This document shows, piece after piece, positions 7,641-14,616 of a stretch of 34,287 nucleotides of DNA. The stretch comes from Mycobacterium sp. AT1. Lineage in GTDB: Bacteria > Actinomycetota > Actinomycetes > Mycobacteriales > Mycobacteriaceae. Numbering within the stretch: position 1 is the first letter of the stretch; every line of letters starts with the position of its first letter. The position numbers and the translations under genes were made by a program. The DNA lies in assembly GCF_002043095.1 (NCBI RefSeq), contig NZ_MVOC01000071.1:1-34287 (forward strand). Reading direction: 5' to 3'. Under the pieces are notes generated by a model. The model was not told where the DNA came from. It ran no database searches and saw only the letters and a program-made list of their open reading frames with translations.

Positions 7641-7721
7641 ATGGGACCAACCGGTGAATTCACCGCGCCGACAGCGATTTCCACCGTCATGTGCGGTCGT
7701 GTGAGGGGTGGCCGACGATGA
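7641..7721 (+). CDS. Possible leaderless upstream ORF (26 aa)
   Basis: The ATG at 7641 opens a 26-residue reading frame (begins MGPTGEFTAPTAISTV) that ends with TGA at 7719-7721, overlapping the ATG of the dehydrogenase at 7718 as ATGA. A TAGGTT box lies 6 nt upstream, so the ORF could be translated from a leaderless transcript and coupled to the dehydrogenase. Short leaderless upstream ORFs are a known mycobacterial feature. Nothing in the peptide suggests a function of its own; it has a single Cys. It could also be chance. Confidence 0.35.
   Translation: MGPTGEFTAPTAISTVMCGRVRGGRR
7652..7665. promoter_or_regulatory. 14-bp perfect palindrome upstream of the SDR
   Basis: CGGTGAATTCACCG is its own reverse complement. 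It lies 18-31 nt downstream of the TAGGTT box and 53-66 nt before the dehydrogenase ATG, where a bound repressor would block elongation. It differs from the fadD dyad. Confidence 0.4.
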
Positions 7722-8497
7722 GCGCCTATTCGCATCCTGAGGCGCTGGCGGGCCGCGCGGTGATCGTCACGGGCGCAGCGCAGGGCGTTGGCAAGGGCAT
7801 CGCCGGTGCACTGTTGGAACGCGGCGCTCAGGTGTTGCTGGTTGACGTCAAGACCGATGCGTTGGTCGCGACCGTGGACGAATTCGCCACGGCTGGTTGG
7901 TCTTCGGAGTTCTTCGTGACAGACCTGCGGGATCCGAGCAGCCCGACGGCGATAGTCGACGCGGCGGTTGGCAGATTCGGCAAGGTCGACGCGTTGGTGA
8001 ACAACGCGATTGCCACCAACGAGCCAAAGGCGTTGGCGGACATCACCGCCGAGGACTACGACCTGGTGTTCGACGTGGGCCCACGGGCGACCTTCTTCCT
8101 GATGCAGGCCGTCCATCCGGTGATGAAGGCCGCCGGCGAAGGAGCGATCGTCAATCTAGGGTCGGGGTCGGGCACCGGCGGCCAGTCCCAATTCGCGGCC
8201 TACGGCGCCGCCAAGGAGGCAATCCGGGGCATGTCGAAGGCGGCCGCCCTGGAATGGGGCCGCGACAACATAAGGGTGAACGTGATCTGCCCCTTTGCCG
8301 ATTCCCCCGGCGTCCAGTTCTGGCGCGACATTGCCCCGAAGGACTTCGAACGGGCACTTCGGTCGGTGCCGCTCCACCGGGTAGGGCGTACGCACGAGGA
8401 CATTGGGGCTCTAGTGGCGTTTCTGGTTGGTGACGACGGCGGGTTCATCACCGGCCAAACCATCATGGTCGACGGTGGAATGGGCGTATTTCGGTGA
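7718..8497 (+). CDS. Short-chain dehydrogenase/reductase (SDR)
   Basis: A 259-residue classical SDR. The nucleotide-binding motif TGAAQGVGKGI is at about 18-28, the structural NNA is near 97, and the catalytic set is Ser149, Tyr162 and Lys166 (YGAAK). The protein should oxidise or reduce an alcohol/ketone with NAD(H) or NADP(H). VDVK after the second strand places an acidic residue where NAD-preferring members have one. After the active site NVICPFAD replaces the usual NVICPG, a small oddity near the substrate loop. The ATG at 7718 is chosen for its GAGGGG ribosome-binding site; an in-frame GTG at 7691 is less likely. It follows the acyl-CoA synthetase by 128 nt with its own promoter. Confidence 0.9.
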   Translation: MSAYSHPEALAGRAVIVTGAAQGVGKGIAGALLERGAQVLLVDVKTDALVATVDEFATAGWSSEFFVTDLRDPSSPTAIVDAAVGRFGKVDALVNNAIATNEPKALADITAEDYDLVFDVGPRATFFLMQAVHPVMKAAGEGAIVNLGSGSGTGGQSQFAAYGAAKEAIRGMSKAAALEWGRDNIRVNVICPFADSPGVQFWRDIAPKDFERALRSVPLHRVGRTHEDIGALVAFLVGDDGGFITGQTIMVDGGMGVFR

Positions 8498-8573
8498 GCG
8501 GCCGGTCCCTCACACCAAACGCCCAGTAACGGAACGACATCGAGCCCTTAACCGATTCAGTGGGTCGTCGTGC

Positions 8574-8608
8574 CGTCCCCGCGGCCCGGTGCGACGGTGC
8601 CGGGGACG
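8574..8608 (+). terminator. Probable hairpin terminator after the SDR
   Basis: CGTCCCCG (8574-8581) and CGGGGACG (8601-8608) form an 8-bp GC-rich stem with a 19-nt loop, 76 nt after the dehydrogenase stop. There is no U-tract, as is common for mycobacterial terminators. Confidence 0.4.
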
Positions 8609-8790
8609 AGACCCCGTCGCGCAGTCCGGTCGAAGTCGTAATTTGCGCTTTGACATGGCGTTTCGTAGAGTTGGCGGCGCGCGAAGCGAATTCGATTCAG
8701 ACGCATGCCGGATCGCGAAATTGGCTCTCCCGCAACGACATTTGAGACCTCTTCGGTCCCGACGTCGAGAAGTGATGGGCGCCACAGATT

Positions 8791-8820
8791 TTGGCGATGC
8801 CGAAATTGCGTTGCTACCGT
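8791..8820 (+). promoter_or_regulatory. Promoter of the NlpC/P60-like gene (leaderless)
   Basis: TTGGCG (8791-8796), an 18-nt spacer and TACCGT (8815-8820) preceded by TGC form a good extended -10 promoter. The ATG at 8829 follows 8 nt later, fitting a leaderless mRNA. Confidence 0.6.
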
Positions 8821-8828
8821 CCGTCGTC

Positions 8829-9410
8829 ATGATCGATGCAATTGCGACCACAGCCCTGTTGACTCTGGTCAACCAGGTTTCGGGGACGCCGTACCGCACG
8901 GGTGGCGATTCACCGTCCGGTACGGATTGCTCGGGACTCGTGTCGTGGGTGGCCAACGCGGCCACCGGCCGCCCGATCTACGGCGACCGCTTCCACACCG
9001 GCAACGAAGAGCAGGCCCTTCTGGCGCGCGGCTTCCAGTACGGCACCCAGCCGGGAGCCCTCAACATCGGCTGGAATTCCGGTCATACCGCGGCCACGCT
9101 GCCCGACGGCACTCCGGTGTCCTCGGGTGAGAGCGGTGGAGGGGTAAGGGTTGGCGGCGGCGGCGCCTTCCAGCCCCAGTTCACCAAGCACATGTACCTC
9201 CCGGTCGCACAGGATCAGCCCGCTCAAGACCCCCTGGCCCCACCGCCACTGGATCCGCTCGCACCGCCGCCGCCCGCCCCTGGGCCCGCCGACATCCCTC
9301 CGGTGGACGGCATGCCCAACGAACTGCCGCCTCCCCCGCCCGGTCCCGAGGTGCCGCCGCCGGGACCGGAACTGCCACCCGCCCCCGACATGGGCCCAAC
9401 GGCCATCTAG
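8829..9410 (+). CDS. NlpC/P60-like cysteine peptidase with a Pro-rich tail
   Basis: A 193-residue protein with an N-terminal peptidase domain of about 125 residues. The active-site Cys34 lies in GTDCSGLVSW and the partner His86 in SGHTAATLPDG, followed by an ESGGGVRVGGG loop. This pattern matches the small cysteine-peptidase domains of actinobacteriophage endolysins and of mycobacterial peptidoglycan endopeptidases, which cut peptide stems of the wall. Residues about 129-190 are a Pro-rich tail built from short PLAPPP, PPPPGPEVPPPG repeats. No signal peptide is evident, unusual for a wall hydrolase. An ATG at 8775 would add 18 residues (MGATDFGDAE...) but no signal peptide. The start at 8829 is fixed by the promoter 8 nt upstream. 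A TetR gene follows. Confidence 0.75.
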   Translation: MIDAIATTALLTLVNQVSGTPYRTGGDSPSGTDCSGLVSWVANAATGRPIYGDRFHTGNEEQALLARGFQYGTQPGALNIGWNSGHTAATLPDGTPVSSGESGGGVRVGGGGAFQPQFTKHMYLPVAQDQPAQDPLAPPPLDPLAPPPPAPGPADIPPVDGMPNELPPPPPGPEVPPPGPELPPAPDMGPTAI

Positions 9411-9429
9411 GCCCGCCTGGCGTGGCCGG

Positions 9430-9435
9430 TACGCT
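9430..9435 (+). promoter_or_regulatory. -10 box of a probable leaderless promoter (TetR gene)
   Basis: TACGCT is followed by 7 nt and GTG at 9443. It lies downstream of the earlier in-frame GTG at 9422 and therefore argues for the shorter protein. Confidence 0.55.
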
Positions 9436-9442
9436 CGGACCC

Positions 9443-10090
9443 GTGGGCACATCCCCGGTCACACCGTTGCCAGGGCTACGTGAACGCAAGAAGGCTCGTA
9501 CCCGCCGCCTGTTGGTCGACGCGGCGGTCGACTCGTGTCTCGCGCACGGGTACGAGGCCACCACCGTCGAGCAGATCGCCGAGGCCGTCGAGGTTTCGAC
9601 CCGCACGTTCAGCCGGTACTTTGCGTCGAAGGACGCGGTGTTCATCGCCGTCATCGACGACCTCGCCGGGGCGATCACCGACGAACTGCAGACCCAACCG
9701 TCGGATCTCGGCCCGATGGAGTCCCTGCGGGCGGCGCACGTGGCCGTGCTCACCAGGATCGCCGAACGGCGCCCCGTCGCCGGCCTGACGGCCGAACGCA
9801 TCGTCGTAATCCTGCAGATCGTCGCGTCCTCGGAGAGCCTTCGCCACGCGACCGTCGACTATCGAAGCCCTGCTGCGATGGCAATCCTGGCCGATCGCAT
9901 GGGCGTCGCGCCCGACGACAAGCGCCTCGCCTTGGCGGTCTCGCTCTTCGCGACCACGATCGTCAACGCCTGCACGGACGTGGCCGCCGGTGATCCCGAC
10001 GTCCCCCTTGGCCCGACTTTCGTGACCGATCGGCTCGAGCGGGCACTGACCGACCTGGCTCAGTTCACCGCCGAGCTTCGATTGCCCTGA
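9443..10090 (+). CDS. TetR-family transcriptional regulator
   Basis: A 215-residue DNA-binding regulator. A basic N-terminus (LRERKKARTRRLLVDAAV) leads into the TetR helix-turn-helix (TTVEQIAEAVEVSTRTFSRY then FASKDAVF, about 40-67). The remaining about 150 residues form the helical ligand-binding and dimer domain, which varies with ligand and gives no clue. TetR proteins usually repress nearby genes and release on binding a small hydrophobic molecule. Its own -10 box and start overlap closely, and no dyad is visible there. Candidate targets within the window are the dyads at 5885-5917 and 7652-7665, but this link is speculative. It starts 32 nt after the peptidase gene. Confidence 0.9.
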   Translation: MGTSPVTPLPGLRERKKARTRRLLVDAAVDSCLAHGYEATTVEQIAEAVEVSTRTFSRYFASKDAVFIAVIDDLAGAITDELQTQPSDLGPMESLRAAHVAVLTRIAERRPVAGLTAERIVVILQIVASSESLRHATVDYRSPAAMAILADRMGVAPDDKRLALAVSLFATTIVNACTDVAAGDPDVPLGPTFVTDRLERALTDLAQFTAELRLP

Positions 10091-10097
10091 GCGCGAG

Positions 10098-10283
10098 CTA
10101 CTTTCGCCTCCGCGCGCCAAAGCCGGCGATCGCGATGCCGATCACGGCCACGATCGGACCGATGACCGACCACGTGGTGGTGTTCGACATCGGGCTTCCG
10201 CCGACGACGCCGAAGCCCTGAAGGGCCCACAGCACGCCGAAACACGTGACGACGACACCGAGGCCGAGGATGGCTATGCGCAT
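10098..10283 (-). CDS. Small two-helix membrane protein
   Basis: A 61-residue protein with two transmembrane segments: ILGLGVVVTCFGVLWALQGF (about 4-23) and a second built from VIGPIVAVIGIAIAGFG (about 40-56), ending in ARRRK. The positive C-terminus suggests both ends face the cytosol. The ATG at 10283 is preferred to longer frames because it opens directly onto the first helix. The start overlaps the 3' end of the upstream membrane-protein gene by 10 nt, so the pair is almost certainly cotranscribed. No function is known. Confidence 0.7.
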   Translation of the reverse strand: MRIAILGLGVVVTCFGVLWALQGFGVVGGSPMSNTTTWSVIGPIVAVIGIAIAGFGARRRK

Positions 10284-10675
10284 GGTTCGACAGTAGACGG
10301 CGCGGAGACGGACCGCCGCGTCGCGCCCCACAGTCCGACGCCGATCCCCACCACCGCTCCCCCGAGCCCGATGACCTGCTGGGACCGCCGCATCTGGTGG
10401 TGGGCCTTGAGACCTCCGAGGAGATCCGCGGCGTCGGCGCCGCCAGAGGCGAGGAACCAGCCCCTGGTGTCGCGCCCGCGGATAGCGGCCGCGGCCAGCA
10501 GTCCGCCGATGAGGGCGTCGCGGTAGCCCATCGAGGACAGCAGGAGGCGCGCCCCGCCCACGGGTTCCTCAGGGTCGCCCCACCACCGGTTGGCGCGGAC
10601 GGGGTCGACGAGGAACGACAGACCCGAGGCGAGCCGGATGCCACCTACGACGAGTGCGGCGCGATCGATCGACAT
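10274..10675 (-). CDS. Small integral membrane protein (DUF4267-like, tentative)
   Basis: A 133-residue protein with about three to four hydrophobic segments (ALVVGGIRLASGLSFLV, DALIGGLLAAAAI, FLASGGADAADLLGG, VIGLGGAVVGIGVGLWGA). The pattern of a short R-x-x-G turn, then MGYRDALIGG and a GGADAADL motif, resembles small actinobacterial membrane proteins of the DUF4267 type, but I am not certain of the assignment. The ATG at 10675 lies 6 nt after TAGGCT (10682-10687), giving a leaderless transcript shared with the 61-residue membrane protein. Its role is unknown. Confidence 0.7.
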   Translation of the reverse strand: MSIDRAALVVGGIRLASGLSFLVDPVRANRWWGDPEEPVGGARLLLSSMGYRDALIGGLLAAAAIRGRDTRGWFLASGGADAADLLGGLKAHHQMRRSQQVIGLGGAVVGIGVGLWGATRRSVSAPSTVEPCA

Positions 10676-10681
10676 GACGGG

Positions 10682-10687
10682 AGCCTA
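10682..10687 (-). promoter_or_regulatory. -10 box of a probable leaderless promoter (membrane-protein pair)
   Basis: On the minus strand TAGGCT precedes the ATG at 10675 by 6 nt. It sits directly beside the hairpin that follows tex. Confidence 0.5.
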
Positions 10688-10694
10688 GAGCCTC

Positions 10695-10714
10695 CCGCCG
10701 GCACCCGTCGGCGG
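10695..10714 (-). terminator. Possible terminator of tex
   Basis: CCGCCG (10695-10700) and CGGCGG (10709-10714) pair with an 8-nt loop, starting 5 nt after the tex stop. The stem is short and has no U-tract on the minus strand. Confidence 0.3.
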
Positions 10715-10719
10715 TTTGG

Positions 10720-13077
10720 CTAGCGCCCGAAGCCCGCGTTCCGCAGCGCCTCGGCCATCGATCCCGAGGGCAGCGCCGACTCGCGCCGGCCGGAATCCTT
10801 GGGTCGGTTCGACTTTGGCCGATCGCCCCGGGGCTGCTGCTGCCCGGGTGCCCGACCCTGGCCGCCAACCTGCTGTCCGCCGCGTTGCTGTGGGGTGTCG
10901 TTGAGGCGAAGGGTCAGCCCGATCCGCTGCCGGTCCACGTCGACCTCGAGAACCTTCACCTTCACCACCTGACCCGACTTCACCACCTCGTGGGGGTCGG
11001 AGACGTATCGGTCGGACATCGCCGAGACGTGCACCAGACCGTCCTGATGTACGCCGACGTCGACGAAGGCGCCGAACGCGGCCACGTTGGTGACGACGCC
11101 TTCGAGGACCATTCCCGGCTTCAGATCGGCCACCTTCTCAACGCCCGCGGCGAACGTGGCCGTCGAGAACGCCGGCCGCGGATCGCGGCCCGGCTTCTCC
11201 AATTCGGCGAGGATGTCGGTCACCGTCGGAATGCCGAAGCGCTCGTCGGCGAACTCGGCGGGCTTCAGCGAGCGCAGCGACCGCTCGTCACCGATGAGCT
11301 CGGCGAGCGTCACCCCGGCACGGTCCAGAATGCGCCGGACCACGGGATAGGACTCCGGGTGCACACCGGACCCGTCCAGCGGATCGTCACCGCCGTTGAT
11401 CCGCAGGAAGCCGGCACACTGCTCGAATGCCTTGGGGCCCAGGCGCGGAACCTTCAGCAGCGCCTTGCGGTTGCGGAACGGACCCGTCGACTCGCGGTGG
11501 GCGACGATCGCCTCGGCCATGGTGTCCGTCACCCCGGAGACCCGCGCCAACAGCGGCACCGACGCCGTATTCAGGTCGACGCCGACGGCGTTCACCGCGT
11601 CTTCGACCACCGCGTCGAGACTGCGCGCCAGCGTGCCCGGCGTGATGTCGTGCTGGTACTGACCGACGCCGATCGACTTCGGATCGATCTTCACCAACTC
11701 GGCCAGCGGATCCTGCAGTCGCCGCGCGATCGACACCGCACCGCGGATGGTGACGTCGAGATCCGGAAGTTCGTGCGCGGCATACGCCGACGCCGAGTAC
11801 ACCGACGCACCGGCCTCGCTGACCATGGCCTTCGCCGGCGCCTTCGCCCCGGAGGTCGTGATGTCGGCGATGAGTTCGCTTGCCAGCGCGTCGGTTTCGC
11901 GCGACGCCGTCCCGTTGCCGATGGCAATCAGGTCCACGCCGTGACGAGCGATCAGCGCACCGAGCATCGCCTTGGACTCGTCCCACTTCTGCTGCGGCTG
12001 GTGCGGGAAGATCGCGCAGTGGTCGAGCACCTTGCCGGTGGCGTCTACCACGGCGACCTTGACGCCGGTGCGGAAGCCGGGGTCGAGTCCGAGTGTCGTG
12101 CGGGTGCCCGCCGGCGCCGCGAGTAGCAGATCCTTGAGGTTCTTGGCGAACACCGACACCGCGTCCAACTCGGCCCGCTGCTTGAGCTTGATCCGCGCGT
12201 CCACCGCCGCGGACACCATGAGCTTGACCCGCCAGGCCAGCTTCACCGTCGTCGCCAACCACGGCGTCGCGGGGGTCTTCGCGGTCAGGTCTACGCCAAG
12301 GGTCTGGGCGACCATCGCGTGATAGACGTCGTCGTCGCCACCGTCGAGGTTGAGTGAGAGCACCTGCTCCTTCTCACCACGCATGACGGCCAACACGCGA
12401 TGCGACGGCATCTTCTCCAGCGGTTCGGAGAATTCGAAGTAATCTCGAAACTTCTGTGCAGCAGGGTTTTTGGCAGCATCGGACGATGAGAGCGACGTGC
12501 GAAGAGTGCCGTCGGCCCAGAACTTCGCGCGGACGGCACCGACGAGTTCGGCGTCCTCGGCGGCGCGCTCGATGATGATGTGCCGCGCCCCGTCGAGTGC
12601 GGCCGCGGCATCGGCGACGTCCTCACCGAGGAAGTCGGCGGCCGCGGCCTCCGGCACCAGCGTCGGATCCGCCAGCAACCGGTCGGCCAGCGGTTCCAGT
12701 CCCGCTTCGCGGGCGATTTGCGCCTTCGTCCTGCGCTTGGGCTTGTACGGCAGATAGATGTCCTCGACCCGTGACTTGGTGTCCGCCGTCAGCAGCGCCG
12801 TGCGCAGCTCGTCGGTGAGCTTGCCCTGTTCGGAGATGGAGGCGATCACCGCCGTGCGGCGAGCGTCGAGCTCGCGCAGGTAGCCGAGACGCTCCTCCAG
12901 TAGGCGAAGCTGCCCGTCGTCGAGGCTGCCGGTGATCTCCTTGCGGTAGCGGGCGATGAACGGCACCGTCGCGCCCTCGTCGAGCAATCGGACGGTCGCG
13001 GCCACTTGGGCTTCGCGGACGGCCAGTTCGTCAGCAAGGCGGGCATTTACGGACTTGACGGTAGGGCTCGGAGTCAC
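10720..13077 (-). CDS. tex: Tex-family RNA-binding transcription accessory protein
   Basis: A 785-residue cytosolic nucleic-acid-binding protein with the complete Tex architecture. It has a helical N-terminal domain containing VPFIARYRKEITGSLDD near residue 38, a YqgF/RNase H-like domain with LGLDPGFRTGVKVAVVD (about 328-345), and tandem helix-hairpin-helix motifs (NTASVPLLARVSGVTDTMAE, then VPRLGPKAFEQCAGFLRI, about 500-560). An S1 RNA-binding domain begins at GMVLEGVVTNVAAFGAFVDV (about 645-715), followed by a low-complexity Gln/Gly/Arg tail. Family members bind RNA and influence transcription and virulence or toxin genes in other bacteria. The GTG start is set by TAGGGT 6 nt upstream. Confidence 0.95.
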   Translation of the reverse strand: MTPSPTVKSVNARLADELAVREAQVAATVRLLDEGATVPFIARYRKEITGSLDDGQLRLLEERLGYLRELDARRTAVIASISEQGKLTDELRTALLTADTKSRVEDIYLPYKPKRRTKAQIAREAGLEPLADRLLADPTLVPEAAAADFLGEDVADAAAALDGARHIIIERAAEDAELVGAVRAKFWADGTLRTSLSSSDAAKNPAAQKFRDYFEFSEPLEKMPSHRVLAVMRGEKEQVLSLNLDGGDDDVYHAMVAQTLGVDLTAKTPATPWLATTVKLAWRVKLMVSAAVDARIKLKQRAELDAVSVFAKNLKDLLLAAPAGTRTTLGLDPGFRTGVKVAVVDATGKVLDHCAIFPHQPQQKWDESKAMLGALIARHGVDLIAIGNGTASRETDALASELIADITTSGAKAPAKAMVSEAGASVYSASAYAAHELPDLDVTIRGAVSIARRLQDPLAELVKIDPKSIGVGQYQHDITPGTLARSLDAVVEDAVNAVGVDLNTASVPLLARVSGVTDTMAEAIVAHRESTGPFRNRKALLKVPRLGPKAFEQCAGFLRINGGDDPLDGSGVHPESYPVVRRILDRAGVTLAELIGDERSLRSLKPAEFADERFGIPTVTDILAELEKPGRDPRPAFSTATFAAGVEKVADLKPGMVLEGVVTNVAAFGAFVDVGVHQDGLVHVSAMSDRYVSDPHEVVKSGQVVKVKVLEVDVDRQRIGLTLRLNDTPQQRGGQQVGGQGRAPGQQQPRGDRPKSNRPKDSGRRESALPSGSMAEALRNAGFGR

Positions 13078-13083
13078 GCCGAG

Positions 13084-13089
13084 ACCCTA
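13084..13089 (-). promoter_or_regulatory. -10 box of a probable leaderless promoter (tex)
   Basis: On the minus strand TAGGGT is followed by 6 nt and the GTG at 13077. No clear -35 is seen. Confidence 0.5.
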
Positions 13090-13146
13090 CCCAATGCCCC
13101 CGACGGAGCCCGGTGGGCAACGCCCGTGTGGTCAAATCAGCAGGCC

Positions 13147-14616
13147 ATGACCAGAGAACTCCCCCGGCAGGTCTTCGTCCGCGGCGCGCTCGGCGCGGTG
13201 GCGACGGCCGTCCTGGGGGCCTGCGGAGCGCCGACGCCGCCCGGGCCCGCGACGACACCAGCCGAGCCGGGGCACTCGGCACCGGACTGGACCAAGCTGG
13301 CCGCCGCGGTCGACGGGACGGTCGTCCTCCGTGGCGACGGGGGTTACCCGGCCGCCAAGACCGTGTTCAACACCCGCTTCGCCGGGTCGACGCCGGCCGC
13401 CGTCGTCACGGTCACCTCGGTCGAGGACGTTCGCGCCGCCCTGCGGTTCGCCTCGTCCAGCGGCGTCGCGGTCACCGCCCGAAGCGGCGGGCACTCCTAC
13501 GTGGGCGCGTCGGCGGCGGACGCCACGCTGGTGGTCGACCTACGCCGCCTTCCCGGCGGGGTCACCTTCGACGACGGCACCGGACGGGCGACGGTGTCCC
13601 CCGCGGCGGACATCAGCTCGATTCAAAACGCGCTCAACGCCTTTGGTAGGTCCATTCCCACCGGTAGCTGCCCGTCTGTCGGTGTTGCCGGGTTGACGTT
13701 GGGTGGCGGGCTCGGCGCCGATGCCCGCCGGTACGGGCTGACGTGTGACGCACTCGTCTCCGCGACGGTCGTCCTGCCCGACGGCGAGACGGTCACCGCC
13801 TCGCCGGGCGACGATGCCGACCTGTTCTGGGCTCTGCGCGGCGGCGGCGCCAACAACGGCATCGTGACGTCGTTCACCTTCGACACGTTCCCGACCACCG
13901 GCCGCGACGTCGTCACGCTGGTCTTCGGAGAGGACGCCGCCGCACGGGTGCTCGTCGGCTGGCACGAGTGGCTCGTGGCGGCGGACCGGGCGGTGTGGGG
14001 CATGGTGAACCTCACGGTCGGCCCGGGACGTGGACGCTGCTCGGTGGTGCTGGCCACGCCGGCCGGTGACGGACCTGCTCGGGCCGCAGGCGTTCTGGCG
14101 GCGATCGGAGTGCCCACCGTCGGCCAGACCATCCGGACGTTCGACCACCTGGGCGTCGTCGCGTACTTCGGCGGCGGACCCGACGCGGTGCGACCGCGGG
14201 CGTTCGTCGCGGGCTCAGACGTCGTGGCGCGGATGACACCGGCGGCGGCTGAGTCGATCGTCGCGGCGACCTCCGCGTGGCCGCGGGCTGGCGGCGCGGC
14301 GACGGCGGTCGTCGAGTCGCTCGACGGGGCGATCGGCGACGTCGACCCGGCCGCCACCGCGTTTCCCTGGCGGCGCCACGCGGCGAACGTGCAGTGGTAC
14401 GTCGAAACACCCACCCCTGAGCTCACCGACGCGGCGGACCGCTGGCTGACCGCGGCGCACGCAGCGCTGGGCGCACACTCGGCCGGCGGATACGTCAACT
14501 ACCTCGAGCCGTCGACCCCCGCGGTGCGCTACTTCGGGCCGAACCTGCCACGCCTGTCCGCCGTCCGTCGGCGGTGTGACCCCCAAGGAGTCATGTTTTC
14601 GAGTCTGCGGTTCTGA
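13147..14616 (+). CDS. BBE-type FAD-linked oxidase, predicted lipoprotein
   Basis: A 489-residue berberine-bridge-type flavin oxidase. The FAD-binding PCMH domain contains RSGGHSYVG with His116 and GSCPSVGVAG with Cys175, the two residues that bind FAD covalently in this family, so a bicovalent flavin is expected. The C-terminal BBE segment is recognisable (GYVNYLEPSTPAVRYFGPNL, then LSAVRRRCDPQGVM). Such enzymes oxidise alcohols, sugars or specialised metabolites with O2. The N-terminus is an export signal ending in a lipobox LGAC with Cys26, followed by a Thr/Pro linker, so it should be anchored outside the membrane. The usual twin Arg of Tat signals is replaced by Arg-Gln. The ATG at 13147 begins the signal directly. 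Its 3' end overlaps the convergent acyltransferase gene by 26 nt. Confidence 0.9.
   Translation: MTRELPRQVFVRGALGAVATAVLGACGAPTPPGPATTPAEPGHSAPDWTKLAAAVDGTVVLRGDGGYPAAKTVFNTRFAGSTPAAVVTVTSVEDVRAALRFASSSGVAVTARSGGHSYVGASAADATLVVDLRRLPGGVTFDDGTGRATVSPAADISSIQNALNAFGRSIPTGSCPSVGVAGLTLGGGLGADARRYGLTCDALVSATVVLPDGETVTASPGDDADLFWALRGGGANNGIVTSFTFDTFPTTGRDVVTLVFGEDAAARVLVGWHEWLVAADRAVWGMVNLTVGPGRGRCSVVLATPAGDGPARAAGVLAAIGVPTVGQTIRTFDHLGVVAYFGGGPDAVRPRAFVAGSDVVARMTPAAAESIVAATSAWPRAGGAATAVVESLDGAIGDVDPAATAFPWRRHAANVQWYVETPTPELTDAADRWLTAAHAALGAHSAGGYVNYLEPSTPAVRYFGPNLPRLSAVRRRCDPQGVMFSSLRF

Larger units (their letters stand above)
8498..8828. other. Intergenic stretch without a convincing gene
   Basis: These 331 bases contain a probable terminator for the dehydrogenase (8574-8608), an isolated consensus TTGACA at 8650-8655 with no good -10 at the right distance, and the promoter for the peptidase gene at the right end. 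Base composition is visibly more AT-rich around 8640-8820 than in the genes. Open frames here show no protein-like features. Confidence 0.6.

Noticed and set aside
8427..8828. Long N-terminal extension of the NlpC/P60-like gene
   Set aside because: It would overlap the SDR gene, its sequence is not protein-like, and a strong promoter lies just before the ATG at 8829.
10885..12126. 413-codon open frame on the plus strand
   Set aside because: Antisense to tex, which has all its domains.
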